DNA of 64,000 nucleotides, from the NCBI RefSeq assembly GCF_001008165.2, contig NZ_CP011452.2, positions 62,001 through 126,000 of the forward strand, given 5' to 3'. The stretch comes from Croceibacterium atlanticum. Lineage in GTDB: Bacteria; Pseudomonadota; Alphaproteobacteria; Sphingomonadales; Sphingomonadaceae. Shown one piece after another: positions 1 through 11,635 of this stretch. Each line of letters starts with the position of its first letter. Within the stretch, counting starts at the first letter, position 1. The translations under genes were made by a program, and so were the position numbers. Under the pieces are notes generated by a model that saw nothing but the letters and a program-made list of their open reading frames with translations, made no database searches and had not been told where the DNA came from.

Positions 1-165
1 TTCGGCACCGTAACGCTGGCCATGGTGGAAAGGCTTGATCCGGATCTGGTCGTGTTCGGCACGCATGGCAAGACGGGCTTCATCCGCGCCATGGCCGGCA
101 GTTCCGCACTCGCGGCGCTGGAATGGGTGGATTGCGATGCACTGGTGGCGCGCGAACCGGTATAG
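1..165 (+). CDS. Universal stress protein, C-terminal fragment (5' end outside window)
   Basis: Frame 1 is open from the first base to a TAG at 163-165, giving 54 residues. The fragment has the UspA-fold nucleotide-binding signature GTHGKTGF followed by AGSSA, which binds ATP phosphates in this family. USP proteins are small cytoplasmic stress-response proteins; whether this one has one or two domains cannot be told from 54 residues. It points toward rpsL but is separated from it by more than 500 bp, so it is probably not part of the ribosomal operon. Confidence 0.75.
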   Translation, partial: FGTVTLAMVERLDPDLVVFGTHGKTGFIRAMAGSSALAALEWVDCDALVAREPV

Positions 166-211
166 GGGCGCAAGCGCTCAGCCATCGCGGCCAAGGGGTA
201 TATCGAATTGG

Positions 212-240
212 TTGACCCCGTATCCGAATCCAACTAATGG
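212..240 (+). promoter_or_regulatory. Candidate sigma-70 promoter for the rpsL operon
   Basis: TTGACC at 212-217, a 17-base spacer, then a weak -10 TAATGG at 235-240. The bases after it are GC-rich (GCCGCC), as is common at stringently controlled ribosomal promoters. If real, the leader before rpsL is about 450 nt. The -10 match is poor, so this is only a candidate. Confidence 0.3.
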
Positions 241-633
241 GCCGCCTATCCGCAGGCAGGGTGAGAGCAATCCTGTCCCGCCGTGGGTAGATAGAGCTGA
301 ACATTGCCGGTGTTGTCCCGGGGCCTTGGCGAGGTAACTCGCAGGGGCCCTTCTATCGTTGGATGCCATGCATCCTGGGGCAGCCGTCAAAGTAACCCGG
401 TGCCCTAGCGGCGCGGGTGGAGTGTTTCGAGCTCGTGCATTTCGGGGCGCCCATGTGGCGACCCATGTCTCGCCGGATTTCCGCGCTTGCGGAAAAAGGG
501 CGAGGGGCACGACCCCGTTTTCCTTCATCCCGCCTTCCATGTGGCGCCAGCAACGGGTGAAGGGTTTGAACCCCGTTCTCGTTCGCCCTGGGTTTGTCGA
601 TAGGCCGCGCCTTGCCTTTTTCAGGTGGCGGCG

Positions 634-657
634 TTTCGACAAGCTCAGCACGAACGG
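634..657 (+). repeat. REP-like palindrome, CTTCGACAAGCTCAG family
   Basis: TTTCGACAAGCTCAGCACGA followed by ACGG; the same core occurs, in either orientation, near 26621, 28075, 28139 and 28161. Such elements are dispersed and intergenic in sphingomonad genomes. This copy lies about 45 bp before rpsL, so it would be in the mRNA leader. Confidence 0.7.
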
Positions 658-700
658 AATTGCAGGGCGCGATCCAGATCCCAACAGGTGAAGAGAAAGT

Positions 701-1072
701 ATGCCGACGATCAACCAGCTGGTCCGCAAGGGCCGCCAGCCTATCAAGGCGAAGAGCAAGGTGCCCGCGATGGAGCAGAACCCGCAGAAGCGCGGTGTTT
801 GCACTCGTGTGTACACCACCACCCCGAAGAAGCCGAACTCGGCTCTTCGCAAGGTGGCCAAGGTTCGCCTGACCAACGGGCGCGAAGTCATTTCCTACAT
901 TCCCGGTGAAGGCCACAACCTTCAGGAACACTCCGTGGTGCTGATCCGCGGCGGCCGTGTGCGCGACCTTCCGGGCGTGCGCTACCACGTGCTGCGCGGC
1001 GTGCTCGACACGCAGGGCGTGAAGGACCGCAAGCAGAGCCGTTCCAAATACGGCGCCAAGCGGCCCAAGTGA
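701..1072 (+). CDS. rpsL: 30S ribosomal protein S12
   Basis: 123 residues, the normal length for S12. It sits in the decoding centre of the 30S subunit and controls accuracy; streptomycin-resistance changes map to its [12 protein letters not shown] and [12 protein letters not shown] segments, and both are intact here. The aspartate in RDLPGV is the one methylthiolated by RimO in other bacteria. GAAGAGAAAG precedes the ATG as a Shine-Dalgarno region. It is first in the str cluster rpsL-rpsG-fusA-tuf. Confidence 0.97.
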   Translation: MPTINQLVRKGRQPIKAKSKVPAMEQNPQKRGVCTRVYTTTPKKPNSALRKVAKVRLTNGREVISYIPGEGHNLQEHSVVLIRGGRVRDLPGVRYHVLRGVLDTQGVKDRKQSRSKYGAKRPK

Positions 1073-1169
1073 TCTGTCCGGGGGACAGGCCATCCTTGAA
1101 AGATCGCAATGGGCGATTTTATCGGGGATTCAGTCCCGAGGGTTAATAGGTTCTACCCGGTGCCGCCCT

Positions 1170-1193
1170 GGATTCCCGCCTTCGCGGGAATGA
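1170..1193 (+). repeat. Palindromic repeat with CCCGCCTTCGCGGG core
   Basis: GGATTCCCGCCTTCGCGGGA plus ATGA, stem ATTCCCGC/GCGGGAAT with loop CTTC. The same core is found on both sides of the GIY-YIG nuclease gene at 32303-32322 and 32654-32673. Here it lies in the rpsL-rpsG spacer, inside the transcribed operon. Confidence 0.7.
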
Positions 1194-1235
1194 TGAAATG
1201 GGGCGGTGCGCCGGACAAGAGAAGGAATTAGCGAC

Positions 1236-1706
1236 ATGAGTCGTCGTCGTCGTCCCGAGAAGCGGGAAATCCTGCCCGATCCCAAGTTCGGGGATGTGGT
1301 GCTGTCCAAGTTCATGAACAACCTGATGTATGACGGCAAGAAATCTGCCGCCGAACGCATCGTCTATGGCGCGCTGGACACGGTGGAAGCCCGTGCGAAG
1401 ACCGATCCGGTGCAGATGTTCCATGACGCGCTGAACAACATCAAGCCCGCCGTGGAAGTCCGCAGCCGCCGTGTCGGTGGTGCGACCTACCAGGTTCCGG
1501 TCGAAGTCCGTCCGGAGCGTGCGCAGGCGCTCGCCATCCGCTGGCTGATCACGGCCGCGCGTGGCCGTGCGGAAACCACCATGGCCGCCCGTCTTTCGGG
1601 CGAGCTGATGGATGCGGCCAATAATCGCGGCAATGCGGTGAAGAAGCGTGAAGATACGCACCGCATGGCCGACGCCAACCGCGCCTTCAGCCACTATCGC
1701 TGGTAA
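1236..1706 (+). CDS. rpsG: 30S ribosomal protein S7
   Basis: 156 residues from the ATG at 1236, which follows GAAGGA by a normal gap and gives the standard [16 protein letters not shown] start; the in-frame ATG 30 bases upstream would add an unconserved leader. S7 is the primary assembly protein of the 30S head and contacts E-site tRNA and mRNA. The spacer to fusA is 156 bp and contains a long imperfect hairpin with arms CGGCCCCT (1730-1737) and AGGGGCCG (1767-1774). Confidence 0.96.
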   Translation: MSRRRRPEKREILPDPKFGDVVLSKFMNNLMYDGKKSAAERIVYGALDTVEARAKTDPVQMFHDALNNIKPAVEVRSRRVGGATYQVPVEVRPERAQALAIRWLITAARGRAETTMAARLSGELMDAANNRGNAVKKREDTHRMADANRAFSHYRW

Positions 1707-1862
1707 GAGGCGCGCAGGAAGTCTTCTTCCGGCCCCTTCGCCGCTTTTCCGAAAAGGGGAGTGGGGAGGGGCCGCAGGAAGGTCTTCAAGCGGTCACACT
1801 ACTAACTATATGGGGTCAGCCACCCGTTAACCCGGGTCCCCAACACACTCGAGGAATTATCC

Positions 1863-3956
<2,094 letters not shown>

Positions 3957-4053
3957 GGCAGGTCGACAGTCTAGGGGCGGGCGCCTGATTCACCGGGTGC
4001 CGTCCAATTTCCCCGTGAAAATCGCATTCTGAAGAACAGAGGTTAGTGGAACA

Positions 4054-5229
4054 ATGGCCAAGGAAAAATTCGAGCGGAACAAGCCGCACTGCAACATCGG
4101 CACCATCGGTCACGTCGACCACGGCAAGACCACGCTGACTGCTGCCATCACCAAGGTGCAGGGCGCCGCGGTTGACTTCGCAAACATCGACAAGGCGCCG
4201 GAAGAGCGCGAGCGCGGCATCACCATCTCGACGGCTCACGTCGAGTATGAAACCGATGCGCGTCACTATGCTCACGTCGACTGCCCGGGTCACGCCGACT
4301 ATGTGAAGAACATGATCACCGGCGCGGCGCAGATGGACGGCGCCATCCTGGTGGTTAACGCTGCCGACGGCCCGATGCCCCAGACTCGCGAGCACATCCT
4401 GCTTGCCCGTCAGGTCGGTGTGCCGGCTCTGGTTGTCTACCTGAACAAGGTTGACCAGGTTGACGACGAGGAAATCCTCGAGCTGGTCGAACTGGAAGTT
4501 CGCGAGCTGCTCAGCTCCTACGATTTCGACGGCGACAATATTCCAATCGTCAAGGGCTCCGCTCTGGCCGCTCTTGAAGGCCGTGATCCGGAAATCGGCG
4601 AAAACTCCATCAAGGAACTGATGAAGGCCGTCGACGAATACATCCCGCAGCCGGATCGTCCGGTCGACAAGCCCTTCCTCATGCCGATCGAAGACGTGTT
4701 CTCGATCTCGGGTCGCGGTACGGTTGTGACCGGCCGTGTCGAAACCGGCATCGTGAAGGTTGGTGACGAAGTCGAAATCGTCGGTATCCGTGACACGCAG
4801 AAGACGACTGTCACCGGCGTGGAAATGTTCCGCAAGCTGCTCGACAGCGGTGAAGCTGGCGACAATATCGGCGCCCTGATCCGCGGCATCGGCCGTGAAG
4901 ACGTGGAGCGTGGTCAGGTCCTGGCGAAGCCGGGTACCGTTACCCCGCACACCGAATTCAGCGCCGAAGTTTACGTGCTGTCGAAGGACGAAGGTGGCCG
5001 TCATACGCCGTTCTTTGCCAACTACCGTCCGCAGTTCTACTTCCGCACGACCGACGTCACCGGTGAGGTTATCCTCCCCGAGGGCACCGAGATGGTCATG
5101 CCGGGCGACAATGTTACGATCGGCGTCAAGCTGATCGCTCCGATCGCGATGGACGAAGGTCTGCGTTTCGCTATCCGCGAAGGTGGCCGCACCGTCGGTT
5201 CGGGGGTTGTCAGCTCCATCACGAAGTAA
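4054..5229 (+). CDS. tuf: Translation elongation factor Tu
   Basis: 391 residues. EF-Tu delivers aminoacyl-tRNA to the ribosomal A site as a GTP complex. Visible motifs are the P-loop [10 protein letters not shown] (19-28), the effector segment EERERGITI, switch [10 protein letters not shown] and guanine motif NKVDQVDD. It is a few residues shorter than E. coli EF-Tu, with the difference in the switch I neighbourhood. This is the only tuf copy in the window. A hairpin with a short T tract follows at 5239-5279. Confidence 0.97.
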   Translation: MAKEKFERNKPHCNIGTIGHVDHGKTTLTAAITKVQGAAVDFANIDKAPEERERGITISTAHVEYETDARHYAHVDCPGHADYVKNMITGAAQMDGAILVVNAADGPMPQTREHILLARQVGVPALVVYLNKVDQVDDEEILELVELEVRELLSSYDFDGDNIPIVKGSALAALEGRDPEIGENSIKELMKAVDEYIPQPDRPVDKPFLMPIEDVFSISGRGTVVTGRVETGIVKVGDEVEIVGIRDTQKTTVTGVEMFRKLLDSGEAGDNIGALIRGIGREDVERGQVLAKPGTVTPHTEFSAEVYVLSKDEGGRHTPFFANYRPQFYFRTTDVTGEVILPEGTEMVMPGDNVTIGVKLIAPIAMDEGLRFAIREGGRTVGSGVVSSITK

Positions 5230-5238
5230 TATAGGCGC

Positions 5239-5279
5239 GCAACCGGCCGGGTCTTCGAGATTCGGTCGGTTGCAGTTTT
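5239..5279 (+). terminator. Intrinsic terminator-like hairpin between tuf and rpsJ
   Basis: Arms GCAACCGGCCG (5239-5249) and CGGTCGGTTGC (5263-5273) pair over 11 bases with one mismatch and are followed by AGTTTT. It separates the str cluster from the S10 cluster and could be a partial terminator. Confidence 0.6.
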
Positions 5280-5389
5280 GAAGGGGCCGCCCCTTCCCGG
5301 AGCTTCCAGGAAGCACGGTGAGGCGGGGCGGTCCTTGTTTTTTGGAGGTCCTGCGGGACTTTCTTGGCTCTTTCGCATCGGTACAGGAC

Positions 5390-5701
5390 ATGGACGCTCA
5401 GAATATCCGTATTCGCCTCAAGGCCTTCGATCACCGCGTGCTCGACCAGGCAACTGGCGAGATTGCGGACACCGCCCGTCGCACGGGCGCTCTTATCCGG
5501 GGTCCGATTCCTCTCCCGACGCGCATTGAAAAGTTCACCGTGAACCGCGGTCCGCACATCGACAAGAAGTCGCGCGAGCAGTTCGAGGTGCGTACTTACA
5601 AGCGGCTGCTCGACATCGTGCAGCCCAACGCCCAGACGGTCGATGCTCTGATGAAGCTGGACCTGGCTGCCGGCGTGAATGTCGAGATCAAGCTCGCCTA
5701 A
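5390..5701 (+). CDS. rpsJ: 30S ribosomal protein S10 (NusE)
   Basis: 103 residues from the ATG at 5390, giving the conserved start [20 protein letters not shown]; 24 codons upstream in the same frame are not conserved. S10 is a late-assembling head protein and also acts as NusE in antitermination complexes. First gene of the S10 part of the block; 271 bp separate it from rplC, an unusually large gap for this operon. Confidence 0.96.
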   Translation: MDAQNIRIRLKAFDHRVLDQATGEIADTARRTGALIRGPIPLPTRIEKFTVNRGPHIDKKSREQFEVRTYKRLLDIVQPNAQTVDALMKLDLAAGVNVEIKLA

Positions 5702-5972
5702 GCGGGTCTGTTGGGGGCCTCCGTGAAAACGGGGGTCTCGGTCCTCCTGATGGACCTTAACTGATCGGGAAAGTTTGGGGCGCCGTATGGCCCCGTCGGC
5801 CCAGAGGGTCGGCAAGACATAGGGATACCGCCGGGCATCATGTCCGGGCTGCGTCCCCCGTCTCGCTCTTCCTAACCGGAGAGCATCTCAGCCCGGGCGG
5901 GGCGACGCATGAATTCATTGGGCTGACAAGCACCTGGAATGGGTCCGGGTGCCTCTGTGAGGAGAATGGATC
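5702..5972 (+). other. Structured spacer between rpsJ and rplC
   Basis: 271 bp without a gene. Two hairpins are visible: CCGGGCTG (5844-5851) with CAGCCCGG (5889-5896), and GCACCTGG (5930-5937) with CCGGGTGC (5945-5952), the second ending just before the GTGAGGAGAATGG ribosome binding site of rplC. A spacer of this size inside an S10 operon is compatible with a leader-type control site, but no known S10-leader motif is recognised. Confidence 0.4.
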
Positions 5973-6776
5973 ATGCGCACAGGCGTGATCGCGAAAAAAG
6001 TCGGGATGACCCGCCTCTTTCAGGAGGATGGCCGCCACGTGCCGGTCACAGTCCTCGCTCTGGAAGATTGTCAGGTCGTGTCTCACTGCACTGCCGATCG
6101 TGACGGTTACGTTGCGTTGCAGGTTGGTTCCGGCGAAGCGAAACAGAAAAACGTGGCAAAGCCGCAGCGCGAGCATTTTGCCAAGGCTCAAGTGCCGCTG
6201 AAGATGAAGGTCGCGGAATTCCGCCTCGAAAACGAGGACGGTCTGCTGCCGGTTGGTGCGACGATCAGTGCCGATCACTTCATTGCGGGTCAGAAGGTGG
6301 ACATCACCGGGCACACGCAGGGCAAGGGCTTTGCCGGTGCCATGAAGCGTTGGGGTTTCGGTGGTCTGCGTGCGTCGCACGGCGTTTCGATCAGTCACCG
6401 CTCGCACGGTTCGACCGGTAACCGCCAGGATCCGGGCAAGGTCTTCAAGAACAAGAAGATGGCCGGCCATATGGGTGACCGTCAGCGTACTCAGCAGAAC
6501 CTGGAAATCGTGCGCACCGACGCCGATCGCGGCTTGCTCTTCGTCAAGGGATCGGTCCCGGGCTCGAAGAATGGCTGGCTGCTTGTTCGCGATGCGGTGA
6601 AGTTGCCGATCCCGTCCGAGGCTCCGTTCCCGGGTGCGATCATCGACAAGAACGCTCCGAAGCCGGAGCAGGATGAGCCGAAGCTCGCCGATCAGGCTGA
6701 TGCTGCGGAAACCGCCGGCGAAGAGACCAACACCGTCGAAGCCGATGCGGCTTCCGACGAAGGCAAGGAGGGCTGA
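5973..6776 (+). CDS. rplC: 50S ribosomal protein L3 with acidic C-terminal tail
   Basis: 267 residues. L3 is an early-assembly protein whose long loop reaches the peptidyl transferase centre. The conserved start [16 protein letters not shown] and the loop [12 protein letters not shown] are intact. The protein is about 55 residues longer than E. coli L3; most of the excess is a low-complexity acidic tail rich in Glu, Ala, Asp (from about residue 226). The Gln residue of the [10 protein letters not shown] segment is the site methylated by PrmB in other bacteria. rplD starts 3 bp after the stop. Confidence 0.95.
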   Translation: MRTGVIAKKVGMTRLFQEDGRHVPVTVLALEDCQVVSHCTADRDGYVALQVGSGEAKQKNVAKPQREHFAKAQVPLKMKVAEFRLENEDGLLPVGATISADHFIAGQKVDITGHTQGKGFAGAMKRWGFGGLRASHGVSISHRSHGSTGNRQDPGKVFKNKKMAGHMGDRQRTQQNLEIVRTDADRGLLFVKGSVPGSKNGWLLVRDAVKLPIPSEAPFPGAIIDKNAPKPEQDEPKLADQADAAETAGEETNTVEADAASDEGKEG

Positions 6777-6779
6777 TCC

Positions 6780-7403
6780 GTGAAGGTGAAGGTCCAGAAA
6801 ATTGACGGCAAGGCGTCGGGCGATATCGAGCTCAACGATGCCGTGTTTGGTGTCGAGCCTCGTGCTGATATCCTGCACCGTGTCGTGACCTGGCAGCTTG
6901 AAAACCGTCGCGGCACGGCTCGTCCGACCCGTGAACGGTCTGACGTGGCCCGTACTGGCAAGAAGTGGGGTCGCCAGAAGGGCGGCGGTACTGCTCGCCA
7001 TGGTGACCGCGCTGCTCCCGTCTTTATCGGCGGTGGTAAGGCTCACGGTGCTCGCAAGCGCGATTTCGACGTCTCGCTGAACAAGAAGATCCGTGCGCTC
7101 GGCCTGAAGATGGCTCTTTCTGCCAAGGCTAAGGACGGCCTCGTGGTTGTTGACAGCCTGGAGCTGACGGACGCCAAGACCAAGGCCCTGGCTGCTACGT
7201 TCGGCAAGAATGGCTGGAACGGCAAGGTGCTGGTGATCGACGGCGACGCAGTCGAGGACGGTTTCCGTAAGGCTGCCGGCAATTTGCCGGGTGTCAACGT
7301 GCTGCCGGCCATGGGCGCCAACGTCTACGACATCCTGAAGCATGACACGCTGGTCCTGACCAAGGCGGCGGTCGAGAAACTGGAGGCGCGCTTCAATGGC
7401 TAA
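6780..7403 (+). CDS. rplD: 50S ribosomal protein L4
   Basis: 207 residues, starting at GTG 6780 immediately after rplC, with AGGAGGGCTGATCC as a strong ribosome binding site inside the rplC end. L4 lines the exit-tunnel constriction; the tunnel loop is recognisable around [18 protein letters not shown]. In enterobacteria L4 autoregulates the S10 operon; no matching leader is seen here. The last 8 bp overlap rplW, implying translational coupling. Confidence 0.95.
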   Translation: MKVKVQKIDGKASGDIELNDAVFGVEPRADILHRVVTWQLENRRGTARPTRERSDVARTGKKWGRQKGGGTARHGDRAAPVFIGGGKAHGARKRDFDVSLNKKIRALGLKMALSAKAKDGLVVVDSLELTDAKTKALAATFGKNGWNGKVLVIDGDAVEDGFRKAAGNLPGVNVLPAMGANVYDILKHDTLVLTKAAVEKLEARFNG

Positions 7404-7704
7404 GTCAGGCACAGTGGATGCGCGTCACTACGACGTGATCCTCGCTCCGCACATCACCGAGAAGGCGACGCTGCTCTCCGAGCATAATGCAGTCGTGTTC
7501 AAGGTTTCCGACGAAGCGACCAAGCCGCAGATCAAGGAAGCGGTTGAAGCGCTGTTCGATGTCAAGGTCACCGGCGTCAACACGATCGTGACCAAGGGCA
7601 AGACCAAGCGCTGGAAGGGTCGTCCCTACAAGCGCACCGACGTGAAGAAGGCGGTCGTCACTCTCCAAGAGGGTGATTCGATCGACATCACCAGCGGGAT
7701 CTGA
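7396..7704 (+). CDS. rplW: 50S ribosomal protein L23
   Basis: 102 residues. L23 sits at the tunnel exit and is the docking site for trigger factor and SRP. The pattern [11 protein letters not shown] near the N-terminus and [20 protein letters not shown] near the C-terminus are typical. It starts 8 bp inside the end of rplD. Confidence 0.96.
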   Translation: MAKSGTVDARHYDVILAPHITEKATLLSEHNAVVFKVSDEATKPQIKEAVEALFDVKVTGVNTIVTKGKTKRWKGRPYKRTDVKKAVVTLQEGDSIDITSGI

Positions 7705-7715
7705 GGGCAGGAACG

Positions 7716-8552
7716 ATGGCACTCAAGAACTACAATCCGACCAGTCCCGCTCGTCGCGGCCTGATCCTCGTCGACAAGTCCGGCCTGTACAAAGGCAAGC
7801 CGGTCAAGTCGCTGACCGAAGGTAAGAACAAGACCGGCGGTCGTAACAACAAGGGCCATGTGACCTCACGCGGCAAGGGCGGCGGTCACAAGCAGAAATA
7901 TCGTTATATCGATTTCAAGCGTCGCAAGTGGGACGTGCAGGGCACTGTGGAGCGTATTGAATACGATCCCAACCGCACCGCCTTCATCGCGTTGATCAAG
8001 TATGACGATGGTGAGCTGGCCTATATCCTGGCCCCGAACCGTCTCGCGCCGGGCGACAAGGTAATCGCTGGTGAACGGACCGACACCAAGCCGGGTAACG
8101 CGATGCTGCTCGGCCAGATGCCGGTCGGCACCATCTGCCACAATGTGGAGATGAAGCCGGGCAAGGGCGGCCAGATCGCCCGTTCGGCCGGCACCTATGT
8201 CCAGCTCGTCGGTCGTGACCGCGGTATGGTGATTGTCCGTCTCAACTCGGGCGAGCAGCGTTACCTGCGTGCCGATTGCATGGGCACTGTTGGCGCGGTT
8301 TCTAACCCGGACAACGCCAACCAGACGCTGGCCAAGGCTGGCCGTCGCCGGTGGATGGGGCGCAAGCCGCTCACCCGCGGTGTCGCCAAGAATCCGGTCG
8401 ATCACCCGCATGGTGGTGGTGAAGGCCGGACCTCGGGCGGCCGTCATCCGGTCACTCCGTGGGGCAAGCCGACCAAGGGCGCCCGTACCCGCAACAACAA
8501 GCAGACGGACAAGATGATCATCCGGTCGCGTCACGCGAAGAAGAAGAGGTAA
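7716..8552 (+). CDS. rplB: 50S ribosomal protein L2
   Basis: 278 residues, normal length. L2 binds 23S rRNA domain IV and supports the peptidyl transferase centre and subunit joining. The C-terminal segment [13 protein letters not shown] contains the conserved histidines linked to activity. GAGGGCAGGAACG precedes the ATG. Confidence 0.97.
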   Translation: MALKNYNPTSPARRGLILVDKSGLYKGKPVKSLTEGKNKTGGRNNKGHVTSRGKGGGHKQKYRYIDFKRRKWDVQGTVERIEYDPNRTAFIALIKYDDGELAYILAPNRLAPGDKVIAGERTDTKPGNAMLLGQMPVGTICHNVEMKPGKGGQIARSAGTYVQLVGRDRGMVIVRLNSGEQRYLRADCMGTVGAVSNPDNANQTLAKAGRRRWMGRKPLTRGVAKNPVDHPHGGGEGRTSGGRHPVTPWGKPTKGARTRNNKQTDKMIIRSRHAKKKR

Positions 8553-8558
8553 ACGCAA

Positions 8559-8834
8559 ATGGCTCGTTCCGTCTGGAAAGGTCCTTTCGTCGACCTGCAT
8601 CTGCTGAAGAAGGCAGAAGACGCGCAGGAAAGCGGTGGCCGTGCGCCGATCAAGACCTGGTCGCGCCGCAGCACCGTTCTTCCGCAGTTCGTTGGCCTGA
8701 CGTTCAACGTCTATAATGGCCACAAGTTCATTCCGGTGTCCGTCAGTGAGGACATGGTCGGCCACAAGCTCGGTGAATTTGCGCCCACGCGCAGCTTTCC
8801 GGGCCATGCCGCCGACAAGAAGGGCAAGCGATAA
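8559..8834 (+). CDS. rpsS: 30S ribosomal protein S19
   Basis: 91 residues. S19 forms the S13-S19 pair in the 30S head near the A-site finger. Conserved start [18 protein letters not shown] and the segment [11 protein letters not shown] are present. Its stop overlaps the start of rplV by one base (TAATG). Confidence 0.97.
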   Translation: MARSVWKGPFVDLHLLKKAEDAQESGGRAPIKTWSRRSTVLPQFVGLTFNVYNGHKFIPVSVSEDMVGHKLGEFAPTRSFPGHAADKKGKR

Positions 8835-9211
8835 TGGGTAAGCAGAAAGCTCCCCGCCGCGTCGCGGATAACGAGGCGCTGGCTGTCGGTACGACCATCC
8901 GTGGTTCCGCCCAGAAGCTGAACCTCGTCGCTGGTCTGATCCGCGGCAAGAAGGCCGAAGAGGCTCTCAACATCCTCTCCTTCTCCAAGAAGGCGATGGC
9001 GGTTGAAGCCAAGAAGGTCCTCGCCAGCGCGATCGCTAATGCCGAGAACAACCACGACCTCGACGTCGACGCTCTTGTCGTCGCCGAGGCGAGTGTCGGC
9101 AAGTCGATCACCATGAAGCGTTTCCACACGCGCGGCCGTGGCAAGTCCACGCGCATTCTCAAGCCGTTCAGTCGGCTGCGCATCGTGGTTCGCGAAGCAG
9201 AGGAGGCCTGA
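8834..9211 (+). CDS. rplV: 50S ribosomal protein L22
   Basis: 125 residues. L22 extends a beta hairpin into the exit tunnel next to L4; the hairpin tip is visible around [16 protein letters not shown]-terminal extension of about 15 residues relative to E. coli. Start overlaps the rpsS stop by one base. Confidence 0.96.
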   Translation: MGKQKAPRRVADNEALAVGTTIRGSAQKLNLVAGLIRGKKAEEALNILSFSKKAMAVEAKKVLASAIANAENNHDLDVDALVVAEASVGKSITMKRFHTRGRGKSTRILKPFSRLRIVVREAEEA

Positions 9212-9214
9212 TCC

Positions 9215-9910
9215 ATGGGTCATAAGAGCAATCCGATCGGCCTGCGTCTGCAGATCAACCGTACCTGGGACAGCCGCTGGTATGCCGAAGGCGCCAACTA
9301 TGCGCAGCTGCTCAAGGAAGACATCGAGATCCGGAAATACATCACCTCGAACCTGCCGCAGGCAGCGATTTCGAAGGTGGTGATCGAGCGTCCGGCCAAG
9401 CTTTGCCGTATTTCGATCTACGCGGCCCGTCCCGGTGTGATCATCGGCAAGAAGGGCGCCGACATCGAGAAGCTGCGCAGCAAGCTGTCCGCGATGACCG
9501 AAAGCGAAGTGAAGCTGAACATCGTCGAGATCCGCAAGCCGGAAATCGACGCCAAGCTCGTCGCCCAGGGCATTGCCGATCAGCTGGTGCGCCGTGTCGC
9601 TTTCCGTCGCGCAATGAAGCGTGCCATGCAGTCCGCCATGCGTCTGGGTGCCGAAGGTATCAAGATCATGTGCGGCGGCCGCCTCGGCGGTGCGGAAATC
9701 GCTCGTGTCGAACAATATCGCGAAGGCCGCGTGCCGCTGCATACGCTTCGCGCCAATGTGGACTATGCCGAAGCCGAAGCGCTGACCGCCTATGGCATCA
9801 TCGGCATCAAGGTCTGGGTCTTCAAGGGTGAGATTCTGGGCCACGATCCGATGGCGCAGGACCGGCTGATGATGGAGGCTCAAACCTCCGGCGTCCGTCC
9901 GGCGCGCTGA
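9215..9910 (+). CDS. rpsC: 30S ribosomal protein S3
   Basis: 231 residues. S3 lies at the mRNA entry channel and helps unwind mRNA. It begins [20 protein letters not shown]; the KH domain motif [14 protein letters not shown] is present, and the C-terminal half has the [18 protein letters not shown] helix. AGGAGGCCTGATCC provides the ribosome binding site from within the rplV end. Confidence 0.97.
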   Translation: MGHKSNPIGLRLQINRTWDSRWYAEGANYAQLLKEDIEIRKYITSNLPQAAISKVVIERPAKLCRISIYAARPGVIIGKKGADIEKLRSKLSAMTESEVKLNIVEIRKPEIDAKLVAQGIADQLVRRVAFRRAMKRAMQSAMRLGAEGIKIMCGGRLGGAEIARVEQYREGRVPLHTLRANVDYAEAEALTAYGIIGIKVWVFKGEILGHDPMAQDRLMMEAQTSGVRPAR

Positions 9911-9930
9911 TCGGGAGCTGAGTAAAAACA

Positions 9931-10365
9931 ATGCTGCAACCGAAGAAAACCAAGTTCCGCAAGGCGTTCAAGGGCAAGATCCATGGCAATGCCAAGGGTG
10001 GTACTGCTCTGAACTTCGGCTCCTACGGCCTCAAGGCTATGGAACCGGAACGTATCACTGCACGCCAGATCGAGGCCGCTCGTCGTGCGATCACGCGCCA
10101 CATCAAGCGCCAGGGTCGTCTCTGGATCCGCGTCTTCCCGGACGTGCCGGTTTCGAAGAAGCCTGCCGAAGTCCGTCAGGGTAAGGGCAAGGGTTCGGTC
10201 GAATACTGGGCTGCCCGCGTGAAGCCGGGCCGCATCCTGTTCGAACTGGACGGCGTTCCCGGCCCGTTGGCCGCCGAAGCGTTCAGCCGCGCTGCGATGA
10301 AGCTGCCGATCAAGACCAAGGTCGTCGCCCGTCTTGGCGACTCCTCGCATCTCGGAGGCGAATAA
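9931..10365 (+). CDS. rplP: 50S ribosomal protein L16
   Basis: 144 residues. L16 is a late-assembly protein that contacts the A-site tRNA elbow and completes the 50S centre. Begins [16 protein letters not shown]; the [20 protein letters not shown] region (here RVFPDVP) is conserved and precedes the arginine hydroxylated by RoxA in E. coli. One-base overlap with rpmC. Confidence 0.97.
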   Translation: MLQPKKTKFRKAFKGKIHGNAKGGTALNFGSYGLKAMEPERITARQIEAARRAITRHIKRQGRLWIRVFPDVPVSKKPAEVRQGKGKGSVEYWAARVKPGRILFELDGVPGPLAAEAFSRAAMKLPIKTKVVARLGDSSHLGGE

Positions 10366-10571
10366 TGGCCAAGATCGAAGACCTGCGCCAGAAGACCGAC
10401 GATCAGCTCGCTGATGCTCTCGTCGAACTGAAGCGTGAACAGTTCAACCTGCGTTTCCAGGCTGCGACCAACCAGCTCGAGCGTCCCGCGCGCGTGAAGG
10501 AAGTCCGCCGCGAGATCGCCCAGATCAAGACTCTCCAGACCGAGCGCGCAAGCGCTTCGGCGGAAGCGTAA
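10365..10571 (+). CDS. rpmC: 50S ribosomal protein L29
   Basis: 68 residues forming the two-helix L29 fold near the tunnel exit, next to L23. The signature [13 protein letters not shown] is present. The start codon overlaps the rplP stop by one base. The C-terminus ends in a short Ala/Ser/Glu stretch. Confidence 0.95.
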   Translation: MAKIEDLRQKTDDQLADALVELKREQFNLRFQAATNQLERPARVKEVRREIAQIKTLQTERASASAEA

Positions 10572-10581
10572 GGAGCGAACG

Positions 10582-10872
10582 ATGCCGAAACGTATTCTGA
10601 CCGGGACCGTCGTTTCCGACAAGACCGACAAGACCGTGACCGTGAAGGTCGAACGCAAGGTGAAGCACCCGCTTTACGGGAAGATCATCCGCCGTTCGAA
10701 GAACTATCACGCTCATGACGAAGCCAATGAGTACAAGCCGGGCGACAAGGTCCGCATCGAGGAGACCCGACCGATCTCCAAGACCAAGACGTGGAAGGTT
10801 CTGGACCGTGTCCAGGCCGGCAAGGGCGTCGCGGTCGAAGCGAACCTTGACGTGGAAGCTGCTGGCAACTGA
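10582..10872 (+). CDS. rpsQ: 30S ribosomal protein S17
   Basis: 96 residues, a little longer than E. coli S17 (84). Primary 16S-binding protein of the 30S body with an OB fold. Core motif [19 protein letters not shown] is followed by [19 protein letters not shown]. The extra length is a C-terminal tail. It ends the part of the cluster equivalent to the E. coli S10 operon, and a hairpin follows before rplN. Confidence 0.96.
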   Translation: MPKRILTGTVVSDKTDKTVTVKVERKVKHPLYGKIIRRSKNYHAHDEANEYKPGDKVRIEETRPISKTKTWKVLDRVQAGKGVAVEANLDVEAAGN

Positions 10873-10902
10873 GCCTTTGGCCCGTAAGTGAGTTTTTGGA
10901 AC

Positions 10903-10921
10903 TGCCGGACTGGTTCCGGCA
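10903..10921 (+). other. Hairpin at the rpsQ/rplN (S10/spc) junction
   Basis: TGCCGGA (10903-10909) and TCCGGCA (10915-10921) pair perfectly around CTGGT. There is no T tract, so it is not a simple terminator; it sits exactly where the S10 and spc operons are separated in enterobacteria. Confidence 0.45.
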
Positions 10922-10946
10922 AGCCGAGTAAGAAGGAACCGGATCG

Positions 10947-11315
10947 ATGATCCAGATGCAGTCAACGCTAGACGTCGCGGATAACAGCGGCGCGAAGCGC
11001 GTCCAGTGCATCAAGGTGCTGGGCGGATCGAAGCGCCGCACCGCGAGCGTGGGCGATGTCATCGTGGTCTCCGTCAAGGAGGCTCAGCCGCGTGCCCGCG
11101 TCAAGAAGGGCGACGTGCACCGTGCGGTGATCGTGCGCACCAAGAAGGACGTTCGCCGTCCCGACGGCAGCGTCATTCGCTTCGACAGCAATGCCGCGGT
11201 TTTGGTGAACAAGTCCGAGGAACCGATCGGCACCCGTATCTTTGGCCCGGTCGTGCGTGAACTGCGCGGCAAGGGCTTCATGAAGATCATTTCTCTTGCT
11301 CCGGAGGTGCTGTAA
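10947..11315 (+). CDS. rplN: 50S ribosomal protein L14
   Basis: 122 residues. L14 contacts 16S rRNA in intersubunit bridges and is the site bound by the silencing factor RsfS. Begins [20 protein letters not shown], which is nearly invariant. Overlaps rplX by one base. Confidence 0.97.
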   Translation: MIQMQSTLDVADNSGAKRVQCIKVLGGSKRRTASVGDVIVVSVKEAQPRARVKKGDVHRAVIVRTKKDVRRPDGSVIRFDSNAAVLVNKSEEPIGTRIFGPVVRELRGKGFMKIISLAPEVL

Positions 11316-11635
11316 TGGCTGCCGCGAAGATCAAGAAGGGTGACAGCGTCGTCGTTCTGTCCGGCAAGGACAAGGGCCGTACCGGCACGGTAGCCCAGGT
11401 TCTGCCGAAGGACGGTAAGGTTGTGGTCGAAGGCGTCAATGTCGTCGCCCGCCACCGCAAGCCCGACCAGTCCAACCCGCAGGGCGGTATCGACCGCAAG
11501 CCCGCGCCGATGGCGATCAGCAAGGTTGCCGTGGCCGATCCCAAGGATGGCAAGCCGACCCGCGTCCGCTTTGAAGAGCGTGACGGCAAGAAGGTCCGTG
11601 TTGCCGTCAAGTCCGGGGAAACTATCGATGGCTGA
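11315..11635 (+). CDS. rplX: 50S ribosomal protein L24
   Basis: 106 residues. L24 is one of the assembly-initiating proteins of the 50S subunit. The KOW motif is at the start ([17 protein letters not shown]). It overlaps rplE by 8 bp, so the two are likely coupled. Confidence 0.96.
   Translation: MAAAKIKKGDSVVVLSGKDKGRTGTVAQVLPKDGKVVVEGVNVVARHRKPDQSNPQGGIDRKPAPMAISKVAVADPKDGKPTRVRFEERDGKKVRVAVKSGETIDG

Larger units (their letters stand above)
166..700 (+). other. Long non-coding leader upstream of rpsL
   Basis: No convincing gene is seen in these 535 bp; the open frames here have no homology I recognise and no good ribosome binding site. The stretch is rich in short perfect hairpins: 321-350 (GGGCC, inner stem GCGAG closed by a GTAA tetraloop), 361-375 (GGATG/CATCC), 478-495 (TTTCCGC/GCGGAAA with loop GCTT) and 562-573. 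A REP-like palindrome lies at 634-657. It probably holds the promoter and 5' leader of the rpsL operon. Confidence 0.5.

Noticed and set aside
178-891. A - strand gene in the rpsL leader
   Set aside because: It runs across the antisense of rpsL, has no domain, and no plausible start site.
5702-5972. A classic L4-responsive S10 leader
   Set aside because: In E. coli that leader precedes rpsJ, not rplC, and the stems here do not match it.
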